Part shown: one piece after another, positions 13,401 through 22,079 of the stretch
How the letters are laid out: each line of letters begins with the position of its first letter
Position numbering within the stretch: the stretch's first letter is position 1
Source of the DNA: Nageia nagi
Lineage: Eukaryota; Pinophyta
Assembly: GCA_050084985.1 (NCBI GenBank)
Contig: JBITNC010000002.1
Coordinates: 33,728,001-33,792,000, forward strand
Length of the DNA: 64,000 nucleotides
Reading direction: 5' to 3'
The notes under the pieces: model-generated
What the model was told of the DNA's origin: nothing
The model's input: only the letters and a program-made list of their open reading frames with translations
Databases searched by the model: none
Made by a program: the position numbers and the translations under genes

Positions 13401-16400
13401 GGATGATATTGATTACAATCAGGATTTATTAATAGCACATGAACCCTTAGAGCCATAGTTTGATAGTTCATAGTTGCAATTTTGGCATTTTGAAGCCTGC
13501 TACTATGTACTAGACTAATTCAGATTTCTGATTTAATGATATTATGGTGTTATGATCATTGATTATGGCTCATTTTAATATTATGTTTCAAATGTTTCAT
13601 ATGATTGAATTGATAATATTATAATAATAATGAATTAGAAACAATCGCATTTAAAAAATCTAAAAAATTCCAGGATAGTTTACTAGTATTACACTAGCCG
13701 CTCCTGCTGTGGTTTCCGGGTGCTCCCTAAAAATGACCTCAGTCGTTCCCGTTCTTGGGAACGCGTTCCTGCTGCTCCCCATTTCCGACACACGTTGAAA
13801 CCTTGGTTTGAATTAAGATGTCTCGCATGATTGAGAGAGGATAATTGAGACAAAAAATGCTTTTTTGAAAAATTGCACTATTGCAAAAAATTATGATATG
13901 AAATAAATTTTGTTCAGTTTCTCATTACCAAGCTGTGAAGTATGATGTAGCCCTAAGTTACTTTTGATAATTAGACATGGAGACCTCAGTTCAGTGTATT
14001 AATCTAACTAGGATTCCTTGAATCTATATCATCACAACAACTTTCACAATATATGTCTTTTAATCCATGATGATGATGCTCTGATTCAACAGCAAGAACA
14101 TTACACAGATTGGGATTCAAGAACGGTATTGTTGATTTGCTGTATATTCCACATGATCTTCGGTAACTAGGAAAGAAATACAATTTCAGATAACTTACAT
14201 AGCGAAATGCAAGCATTCATTGATTTTAAATGTTTCAAGGCCAAATAGTTATGAATCTATATAAGTTTGTGCAAACTCTTCCTGCAAATGTCATCTAGAT
14301 GAATGTATTTTGGATTAAAATACTACTGTACACAAAAGGCTATGATTTTGGTCACTTGATTAAGGAATAATTCATTAATCAAAACACAACTGCTGACTTG
14401 TACATCTACCTAATCAAGCAATGTCAAGAATACAACTTTATGCATCACTAATTCAAGCTTCTCTCAACATTTTAAAAGAATGTGAAAGTTATTTTACATT
14501 GGCTAAAAGATGGCCCATCAATCAGTAGATAAGGATGTTATTCTTAAATAACTTGAGTTGAAAACAGAGAAACATTTACCTGCTTCAAAAACCATATCTA
14601 ATACACATTGATTAAAATAATCCAAGCAATAATAGGGTAGCAAAAATTCTGGGCTAACACATGTTACAATAATCTGCAATATCATGAAAACAATAGTATA
14701 ACTTGTATCAGGTGCCCAATTTTCTAACAAATTACAAACCTCTGGCCTTTTATATTGCTGAAAAGGAGGTACAGCAAGGCTACAATAGCAATTTGTATAT
14801 CTATGGAGCAGCCTTTCTCTGCAATATAACCAAGAGACTCAAGTTGCGAATATCTATGTTTTTTAGACCCAAATCACAGGGTTGGTTTGAGATTTGTGCT
14901 ACCTCACTCGTATTTAATACAACATAAGATCACTCAAACATTTAACCTGGATGCATCGAAATGCACCACTCAACATCACGCAAAAATTTTTACCAATCTG
15001 AGATTTAGAATGTACCTCTTGGAGAAAAGAAGAAAACATATTCAATCAATTGCCAACTTTATTTACACATTCCAAGCATTTTGCTTCCTATATGCGATAC
15101 AATATGATTACAAAAACCACAAGTGATTGTCCACAGGAACAATTTTGTAATTATGCAAATGAGTTTCTAAAACATTTTACTGTTCCTGACATTCTCTAGA
15201 AAAAACAAGTCCTTGTCTCCTCTCAAGTTCCATAACTGGAAAAACAGGAACATCATTGCCTATTTTATTTTTTAAAATATAACAAATGGCAAACCAAGGA
15301 AAACTACACAAAACTAATAATATATCTTAATAAAAAAGTACAAGATAGAATATGTTTAATCGAGAAGCGAAATTCTAAATCCAAAATAGGATAAAGCAGC
15401 AGGCTTAACAAATGCATAAAAGAAGCAAAAACAAGCTGGAAATTTCGTCATAAAGAAACTAATCACTAAACTCACAAATCCCAAAAAGATTATAAGAAGA
15501 TAGAGACATTTGAAATGAGAGGTTTACTGTTATCTATATATCTAAATATGTTCAAGCAAACAAGAAGAACTTCAAGATCAATGAAAAATAAGGCTTACAT
15601 GTGGCTTCAGATACGTTCCCACAAGGTACATGAACTGATAAGCTTTGCTGAAGAAATATTTACATTCATGTAATTTCCCTAATGCAAACAAATAAACAAT
15701 GAGTTAGTCACACTAAAAATTTAAAGACCATTTTAGTAAATCGGATGGCTTAAAAATTTGTTTACTAAAGTCACCAATGAGCATTATATTTTTCTATTAA
15801 AAACAGCTAAGTGTTTATGTAAAATCAAATAAGTGTATTACATTCCAAAAATTACAAGGATTAACGATAAATTATATATCTCAGAAAAGAAAAAAGATAC
15901 ATAAAAGCATAGTTGAAACTTAAATATTTTCTCTTTGCACGCTCTAATGGTAAACAATTATCTAGGAAACAAAGATCAAATTGTTATCCAATTCTTCTAT
16001 GGACAACCAGCATAGGGAAATGATTAAAATCTACATTTTGAATCCCAGTGATCCTTTTTCGAAATACATTAATTTGATCAGCAGGAGAGTACAAAATTTA
16101 TTTTTTTACCTTGATCGACCAATTGATAAATCCTTACAACATCTCCTCCTGCGCAAAAGGCCTTGTCACCCGCACCCTTCCACAAAGCTACAAAATCAGT
16201 CACATAACAGTAGCAATAACAGTACCAGAAAAACATTAATCGTGAATGAAATTCTGGTTGCTCGGTTGAGGGTTTTGGATAGTAAGGCTCAAACTGAGGG
16301 TCAAATCCGCACAACACCTAACAGTGATGATGCCAGAGGTTCAAACCTGAACAACTTCTTGTTATGGGAATTGGGAGTCAAGTGAGGTGTAAAAGCATCT

Positions 16401-17335
16401 ATATGGAAGGTCTCAAGTTCCACTTCTACCTTTTATATTGGTGATATATAAAAATTCTTGATAGATCGTACAAACTAATAAATGTAAAAAGGAAGTTAAA
16501 GTGTTGATTGTACCTTTTATCTTTTAGAAAACTAGAAAATGGTGCAGTAGTTGGTAATGCTAACAGTACTGACATGGTTTCGATCATGTTACTGAATGAT
16601 CTGAAATTTTGCAAAACTTTGTTGCATTTACCATCAAACAGCTTAGCTATCAGAATGTTTCGGATCATCAAAGAATATTACTTCATAAGACAGATTTCAA
16701 TTGAGAGAAATTTCAATAATGTTGCATTTACTATTCAATCAGATGGCTTGGTCTGTGAGACGGAATGGAATTAAGGTAAGTATATATTTCTAGGACAAAG
16801 TCAATCCATGTTAAAGGAGTTGAGGAAGTAATGAAACCACGGGAGATTAGTTCAAATCTTAAACGGTTTACTAATATTTATAAAAATTTAAAGAACATAT
16901 AAAAAAAATTAAAATATTAAAGATGAGGTCGTAACCTGGACCTCCAGACAACTATTTAATTATTTCAAAACCGAATGTCTTCTTATCTTCTGAAAATTTG
17001 AAGACAAATAAATAATCATAAATTAAATATTGCTTACTTACTTTTATCGCAACAAAGCCTATGTCGGGATGATCTTCCCATGCCTGATAGAGCTTGTGAA
17101 GCTGTGTAACCTGACAAAACAAATTCGGCAGTTTTAGTGTATATATATATATAATGGAGTGTAATATTGTCATTATTACCGTGGAAATATTGAAGGCATT
17201 GAGGGAAGAAGGCCTGTTGAGAATGGCTTTACGAGAGCAGGCAGATCCTTCCACCAGAACCTCATCAGTGGCCACTGTCGACAGAGACCGCACACCATTA
17301 CGAATGGCGTGCCCTAGCTTTCTTAGTCTTAGCAT
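1420..17335 (-). CDS. 3-hydroxyisobutyryl-CoA hydrolase-like protein, mitochondrial, 5' part (exons 1-5)
   Basis: Split gene of the crotonase superfamily; 3-hydroxyisobutyryl-CoA hydrolases act in valine catabolism. Exons read on the minus strand: 17335-17180, 17110-17042, 16176-16110, 15678-15599 and 1503-1420, together 456 nt or 152 codons. All introns are GT-AG and every phase matches: exons 1, 2 and 4 end in phase 0, exon 3 in phase 1. The N-terminus (MLRLRKLGHAIRNG) is rich in Arg and Lys with few acids, as in mitochondrial presequences. Family motifs follow in order: LVEGSACSRKAILNRPSSLN, WEDHPDIGFVAIK, then GAGDKAFCAGGDV across the exon 2/3 join, GTYLKPH, and VALLDGLTMGGGGGISIPG with MFRVATDKT, which form the oxyanion-hole and acyl-CoA region. 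The match is closest to the plant HIBCH-like group rather than true enoyl-CoA hydratases, from remembered motifs. The catalytic-acid exon and the C-terminus are not in the window. I saw no stop or frameshift, so the gene may be functional. Confidence 0.88.
3715..3904 (+). repeat. Copia-type LTR relic with primer-binding site
   Basis: The sequence starts TGTTAGAA and runs to about 3888. It is followed by TTTGGTATCAGAGCC, the standard iMet-tRNA primer-binding site of plant copia elements (about 3889-3904). Its first part resembles the copies at 7169 and 11183. It is probably the 5' LTR of the decayed element whose gag remnant lies at 5376-6095. Confidence 0.55.
4764..5132. repeat. Three imperfect tandem copies of a roughly 150-bp unit
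   Basis: The phrase GATGTTGATGAAGG, or a close variant, recurs near 4766, 4918 and 5066. Each is followed by GGCATGCTAATGAATGAG-like and TGGAAAACAGT-like text and a shared AACATATTCACAA segment. Spacing is about 150 bp and the third copy is truncated. No coding function is apparent. Confidence 0.65.
5376..6095 (+). pseudogene. Decayed copia gag with zinc knuckle
   Basis: Two interrupted reading frames (5376-5630 and 5781-6095) look like a copia Gag polyprotein of the UBN2/Retrotran_gag type. Visible pieces include a LHLSNVHLHHIDL-type segment, a WDNLN segment, a LKMKDDESM-type segment and a QLVDINA-type segment. A CX2CX4HX4C zinc knuckle follows (CFCCRQHGHTVMKC, encoded near 6048-6091). Stops and a shift break the frame near 5630-5780. 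No protease, integrase or RT follows, so only the gag end of this older element remains inside the intron. Confidence 0.6.
7169..7424 (+). repeat. Copia-type LTR relic (second copy)
   Basis: It begins TGTTAGAACACATCATTTGG and shares several segments with 11183-11420, including the GTATTTAAA, TTCCCAATAT and CATCAATAGACA motifs. It also shares its start with the LTR at 3715. It may be the 3' LTR of the decayed element with gag at 5376, although I see no clear polypurine tract just before it. A purine run AAAGGGGGAGAG lies at about 7446-7457, after it. Confidence 0.45.
8828..9294. repeat. Direct tandem duplication, about 233 bp x 2
   Basis: Copy 1 (8828-9060) and copy 2 (9061-9294) both start AACGTCAAATTCTAAGAC and end TGTTTGAGGTCGTC, with scattered differences. 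Each copy is itself built of short CATCAAATTTCTC and TTTGAGGTCGTC modules. Confidence 0.8.
9295..9700. repeat. Degenerate minisatellite with TGTTTGAGG core
   Basis: It continues from the 233-bp duplication. The core TGTTTGAGGTCGTC / TGTTTGAGGCCACC recurs roughly every 25-35 bp with drifting spacers. No reading frame persists across the units, so a protein repeat is unlikely. Confidence 0.65.
10603..10683. repeat. Short direct repeat, two copies of about 23 bp
   Basis: AAGTTTCCCTCTCTTGTAGG occurs twice, near 10604 and 10662. The function is unknown. The surrounding 10200-11180 stretch has no recognised gene. Confidence 0.6.
11183..11420 (+). repeat. Copia-type LTR-like repeat (third copy)
   Basis: This is similar to 7169-7424: it shares ACATCATTTAGG-type text, GGTAGGTATTTCTAC, TTCCCAATATTAATA and ACATCAATAGACAC. 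No flanking coding remnant was recognised, so it is probably a solo or truncated LTR. Confidence 0.4.
12939..13805. mobile_element. Non-autonomous hAT-type DNA transposon, 867 bp
   Basis: The element is bounded by an exact 8-bp target duplication, GTTTGAAT, at 12931-12938 and 13806-13813. Eight-base duplications are the hallmark of hAT insertions. The left end starts CAAGGATACGTGGG, and the right end read on the other strand starts CAAGGTTTCAACGTG, giving 5 exact terminal bases and then imperfect similarity. Both ends are GC-rich with repeated GGAACGCG / CGTTCCC motifs, unlike the AT-rich intron. A short acidic reading frame inside may be the tail of a lost transposase. It lies in intron 4 of the hydrolase-like gene. 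Confidence 0.78.
13309..13458 (+). pseudogene. Short acidic ORF in the hAT-type element (possible transposase C-terminus)
   Basis: A 49-codon frame ends at TAG 13456-13458. It is very acidic and serine-rich (DDVHLDDESSSSDSLADQED, then a short tail). Some hAT transposases end in an acidic tail after their dimerisation domain, so this may be what an internal deletion left. No dimerisation motif is visible, so the identity is a guess; chance coding is also possible. Confidence 0.3.
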
Positions 17336-17526
17336 TTCAATGCTTGTCTGGAATCGACCCTGCGACCTCTAGCAACTCTCAAGCAAGAAGTTCTGGCGAG
17401 GTTCAGAAGATTGAAGTTTGAAACAAGAATGCAGTATTTCCGTTTTAATTAATTTTGTGTTTTGAAATATTTACCCTACCTCATAATTTTTTTTTTTTGT
17501 TTTTTTTTTTTTGAACTTAGCGTAGT
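17336..17526 (-). promoter_or_regulatory. 5' flank / presumed promoter and 5' UTR of the hydrolase-like gene
   Basis: This is the sequence immediately upstream of the chosen ATG at 17335. A T-run on the plus strand near 17490-17511 would be an A-run in the gene's sense. I saw no unambiguous TATA box at a fixed distance, so the transcription start is not placed. Assignment as promoter rests only on position. Confidence 0.35.
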
Positions 17527-17935
17527 TAAGAGAAGGTGTGAAGATATTAATGGAATGTTTCAAATTTGAAGTTGACCTTTAACAAAAAAAATCTGTCAAA
17601 ATCATATTAATTTAGAGTATTTTTTTTGTCAAAATCATCTAAGATTTTTTATATGATTATTGTATATACTAACTTGGATATCTTAAATATATATCTATTT
17701 TGTAGTATTATTTTATTTTTATTTTATTAAACTTAATCATTGTTATATTAGAAGAGTTGGAATAAGTGAGGTGTGAAAATATTAATGGAATGTTTCAAAT
17801 TCCATGCCCACCTTCTACAAAAAAAATATGTCAAAATCATGTCAATTTAGAGTATTTCTTTTGTCAAAATCATCTAAGACTTTTATATGATTATTGTATC
17901 TACTAGCTTAGATATCTTAAATATAGATCTACAAA
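17527..17935. repeat. Direct duplication upstream of the hydrolase-like gene
   Basis: Copy 1 (about 17527-17700) and copy 2 (about 17764-17935) share ATTAATGGAATGTTTCAAAT, TGTCAAAATCATCTAAGA and TTATATGATTATTGTAT in the same order. A weaker third relative lies in intron 3 near 16382-16440 (GTGAGGTGTAAAAGC...). It looks like a dispersed repeat family rather than a gene. Confidence 0.65.
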
Positions 17936-18007
17936 ATGACAAGATGTTATTTTCGAGGTATTTATCTTTAATATCTTTACATCTTACATAAAATATTATT
18001 AAATAAA

Positions 18008-18240
18008 CCCACAAGGCTTGGCTTGTTGGTGGAGATGTTCAGTTTGAGCGTGGAGATTCGGATTCAAGTTTTGGGGGCTTGTGGTTATGGTAATGTGTAA
18101 AGTCAGCATTATCAGTTACGTTAAAAAGATTTACCCTTAGGGCAACTATAAGTTATGGAGGTGGTAGGATTTGAACTTAAATGTGTTGTAATATGGAACT
18201 GATTCCTCTAGTCTAAAATAATAATAAATAAAAAAACATT
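18008..18240 (+). repeat. Candidate tRNA-derived SINE
   Basis: TTGGCTTGTTGGTGGAG (about 18019) resembles a pol III A box. GGATTCAAG (about 18060) is a weak B box at a plausible spacing. A tail including a GTAGGATTTGAAC segment follows. Plant Au-like SINEs have this layout, but no target duplication was found and the B box is poor. Confidence 0.35.
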
Positions 18241-18689
18241 AAATAAAAATATAACAGAACTTATAAATAAAAATGCAATAAATATCTCACACATTATTTA
18301 TAACAAAAAATAATAAATATTACATAACAACAATTATATATGAAATAATAATTAAATATAAAAAAATTATGGATTAATTTTTTAATGTCGATTCATTCTC
18401 TTTTTTTAATGTTTAATTACTTATTAAAATATTTTAATTATTTTTTAAATATTTTTGAACTATTATAATTCTAAATTTATTAGAATTTATTTTTATAATA
18501 TTAAATTTATTAGTCATTCAATTTTCATTCTTATTTTTTTGAAAAGGTTGACAATCGAACGTTTGGGTCCTTACTCTCCCCCCAGATGCCATTGTAGGAT
18601 GCCTCTTGATGTAATTATCACTAAACATCTTTTTATTGTTTGATCACATTCAAAGGGCAATGAAATTTGAATTTGGCCTCTCAATTCTA

Positions 18690-20580
18690 AAACAATTCAA
18701 AACTCATTCTCGTCGACTCTCCTACCACTAAAGTAGCTCATATTTTGTATTTTGTATGTGTGAGAATAAATACCACTAATGTTAAGACCCTTATATATCA
18801 CTCTCTCCTTTAGTTGATTGTACTTTATTATCAAATTAGTGATCTCATTATGTTGTTCTTGATTCTTCTTTACTAGACTACTCAAACTGTCAAGCCTGAT
18901 CAAGAGGTTGCAAAACTAACCGAACCTCTAACCAACCCCTTTCTTGAGTCACCTATTCCAGTTGTGCTTGTAAATTTGCCATAAGAGTAGTCAACCTTGT
19001 CATCTTAGCCTCTAAAAGCTGCAACTTAACTACTTTAGCCCTCACTGATTGTAGCTGTACACTTTCCACCTCTAACTGATCAATCTTTTATCTAGATTCC
19101 ATCATCTTTGTCCAATGCCAACACATTCATGACATTAGTACCTAAAACATAAACATATAATTAAACTCAAACAAAGAGTTTTATGTTACTAATAGCATTT
19201 TTTCAAGTGTTGCCTGCAACAACAAGTGAAGTCACCATAACAATGATATCCATAATCAGGACCATGTCTATGGCCTTTGTTTTGGGGATAGCAGGTGGTA
19301 ACCTGAGGTCCATCATATGAACCTCCTCTTCGTACTGTTCTGCATCAACAAAATCCTCATATAAGGACTCGTTGGAAGATGCATATTCTTTATCCTAGTC
19401 TCAGGAAGTCTAATAAGAGCAAGGCATGTGGTTGCCCACCAATCATCATATATGGCGACTACATTGGGGTAGCAAAGATTTTGATAGGTCCATCACTATA
19501 TGTGGGCTTCTCCTATAAAGTCTTCCACATAAGCATAATTTAAGCACTTATCTATGCATACCTCTTAATAAACTATCGTAAACAGTACATTAGAGCAACT
19601 TGAATGTCTTATGTCTTCCCAAACTAGTAAAGTACCTACCTTAGGTATTATGGTCATATGATCCTCCTTCAAGTCTAAAGGAAAAACTACTAGCGAACAT
19701 ATGCAAGGTGGTGGGAATCCTCCTCCTACACGTAATCCTAGTATATGTGCCAAATGATATCATTTGGCTACAAGGCATCGACATCCCTCGTCCTTATCTC
19801 TATCTCTCTAGGAGATCTATAATATCTCACCTTTGTAGTCCAATAGGTGATGGGTGGATATGTCTCATGTACCTGTATATGCTCTAGACCAATAGGTAAA
19901 ATACTGTAATGTTCTCATAGGCCCACACCGGAAAAAATCCAACATGAGAAGTAGTCACATTAGACTTGCACACCATCACAAAATGATGCAAGCCTCAGTA
20001 AAGTTGCACCAAGTTAGCAAATCCCCATGGAAATATACTACCCTTAGTGTATATCTCTTATACGATCCAAATGAAACCATAAGAAAATATAGTGTTATTC
20101 TTATTTTGGCACAAGAACATCACCATCAAGGAAGCAATAAGAAGGTGAAGATTTTGATCACTCGAATGTTGTATGAAGATAGGCAACTCTCTTCTCCTAG
20201 TCACAGTCATGGTATCCTTTCAACTAAAAAGTGAGTTGATCATATAACTATTTTTGATCCTTGATAGTGACATAATCCACTAGTTCCCCATGAATAAGAA
20301 CCCTCCATATGCAATATGCATGAAGTAAAGTAATGGTCATCTCACCTTTAGGGAGATTAAATGTGTTGAATTCTGGCTCTCACCGACACTCTCACCACTC
20401 CGTTAAGGCTTTTGGTAATGGAAAGTCAATATACACATGCCCGACAACCAAGAGATCATACAGGCCAACCTCTACCAACAAGGAGTTATCATTGTTTAAC
20501 AACCTAATCAAAGGCTAGGCTCTTTAAGGTATCCAAACGAGTCAACCCTCCTTTGATCAATTTATTTCTCTCTTGCAATG
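18690..20580 (-). pseudogene. Plant mobile domain (PMD, aminotransferase-like) pseudogene, main part
   Basis: Read on the minus strand, a possible acceptor (TTTTCTAG) precedes 20580. PMD-like text then follows across several frames: LQERNKLIKGGLTRLDTLKS, FNTFNLPKGEMTITLLHAYC (about 20350), IHGELVDYV, then HETYPPITYWTTKVRYYRSP with REIEIRTRDVDAL (about 19870-19770) and a VLY-FGKT-DIQVAL segment (about 19600). A leucine-rich coiled coil (LEVESVQLQSVRAKVVKLQL) lies near 19070-18960. Stops are very frequent (about ten between 19780 and 19560), mostly where Gln, Arg or Trp would be expected, as C-to-T decay produces. PMD proteins such as MAIN/MAIL1 are plant-specific and linked to transposon silencing; copies also travel in transposons. 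The family call is from remembered motifs. Confidence 0.6.
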
Positions 20581-20702
20581 CTAGAAAATAAATACATGAT
20601 TAGTAAGGTACATTTCAAGATAGATATAAGCATAAATCATCACAAAGTTAGCAATTTTATGGTTACTTTTGAAGAAAATTATAGCAAAATAGGATATGCA
20701 AG

Positions 20703-21165
20703 TGTTAGAATTCCTAATGCATTATTATTTGGTATCTAAAATGTGTCTTACTTAATTAATCTAAATACTAAAAGTATTTATAAATACATTTTTAGTATTT
20801 AGGAATTAAATAAGTACAACTTGACCATTCCTACCTTATGTAAACCTTGGGTTAAAAGGTGAGTTAAGGTGGGGTTCTTTCCTATAAATATAAGGCTTGT
20901 CCTTGTTATGAACACACTTGAATAGAGCAAAGTTATGCTTATGCTTTATAAGTTGATAGGATGAGAGAGAGGTTGTAAGCATTGTAAGAATTATCTTTGA
21001 GAAGTAAAGATCTTGAGTTAAAGTTGAGTACTCTCACCTTAAGAGGAACTACTATACATGATTGTCTCACTTGTGTGTGATTGAGTGATTGTCTCTTGAG
21101 TTATTGCTTAGAAGTAGAAGAACACTCCAAGGTGATCTTAGATGTAGGAGGATTCATCTCTCTCA
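20703..21165 (+). repeat. 5' LTR of element A
   Basis: 463 bp, TG...CA. A TATA-like CCTATAAATATAAGG lies near 20880. The U3 hairpin AAATACTAAAA...TTTTTAGTATTT lies at 20763-20800. Its partner is at 57672-58141, with many substitutions and small gaps between them, consistent with an old insertion. Confidence 0.9.
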
Positions 21166-21167
21166 AT

Positions 21168-21180
21168 TAGTATCAGAGCC
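21168..21180 (+). other. Primer-binding site of element A
   Basis: TAGTATCAGAGCC directly follows the 5' LTR. It matches the iMet-tRNA site TGGTATCAGAGCC with one change. Confidence 0.85.
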
Positions 21181-21560
21181 TAATTGGAGGCTCTTCCTAC
21201 TTCTTCAAACTTGTGAGGTAAAATCATATTGAGGTATAATTTTCTCACTCTCATCCTCTAATTTTGAAGCCTTTTTTTTGCATTTTGTTTTGCTAAAATT
21301 AGCTCTTTTATGCTTTTTTTTTCCTCACACATGAGCTATTTTTGCTAAATTTAATTTAAGCCTTTTCTTTGCAAATGAGCTTACATTTATTGTAAAACAA
21401 CTCTTTAGTGTAAGAATAGCTTAAATTTGTTGCTTGGTATAGCAATACATTGTTGTTATAATTTCTTTTTGACTAACCTTTATATTAGGTACAATTTTTT
21501 TAGGTAAAAATTGCTTAAAAGTAACAACAATATATCTATGAGCATTTACTATGCACTTTG
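21181..21560 (+). other. Element A leader, first part
   Basis: AT-rich untranslated leader between the primer site and the insertion point of element B. It resumes at 30163. No ORF of note. Confidence 0.7.
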
Positions 21561-22062
21561 TGTTAGAATGTATAATGCATCATTGTAAAGGTTATGTAAT
21601 AATATTCTATGTAAGTTCACTAATGCTTAGAGGTATCATTTGATACCTTATGTATTTAAGTGAATATAATAATGTAACTTGTCCTACACTCCATATCATG
21701 AGCATGCCCCTTGGGTAAAAGGATGTGCATGTCATTCTTTTGTACATTGGATAAAAGGGTGATCCGAAAAAGGATTTTGGCCTATAAATAAAAGGCTCTC
21801 TCTTTGTGATCACACACTAATTTGTGAAGTAAAGTTGTGCTAGAGGATAGTGTTTAGGAGTTGAGATTAGGAGGATTGTAAGAGAGTTGTATTTGTGATT
21901 GAAGTAAAGATTTAGTTAGTGGATGTACTCGTAGTTGGAGGAACCACTTACATCTTATGTTATCTTTGTGAGATTGCTTTGTGAGTTTGTTAGATGTGTA
22001 TTGTGAGCTTTTATGTGATCTTGGGAGTTTAGAGTTATTCATGTTATAGTTCAATTCTCTCA
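21561..22062 (+). repeat. 5' LTR of element B
   Basis: 502 bp, starts TGTTAGAATG and ends TTCTCTCA. TATA-like CCTATAAATAAAAGG lies near 21780. The U3 inverted repeat GGTATCA/TGATACC lies at about 21632-21647. Confidence 0.92.
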
Positions 22063-22064
22063 TT

Positions 22065-22079
22065 TGGTATTAGAGCTCC
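22065..22079 (+). other. Primer-binding site of element B
   Basis: TGGTATTAGAGCTCC follows the LTR. It is an iMet-type site with one C-to-T change in the core. Confidence 0.85.

Larger units (their letters stand above)
1504..15598 (-). other. Intron 4 of the hydrolase-like gene, 14,095 bp
   Basis: The donor (exon CCACAT followed by GTAAGC at 15598) and the acceptor (T-rich tract ending TATAG before 1503) are both canonical. They join GTYLKPH to VALLDG in phase 0, as in the family. The intron contains LTR and gag relics, tandem repeats and a hAT-type element, listed separately. The remainder (about 1504-3714, 6100-7168, 7430-8827, 9700-11180, 11420-12938 and 13806-15598) is AT-rich with no supported gene; its ORFs are short and lack motifs. 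Confidence 0.82.
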
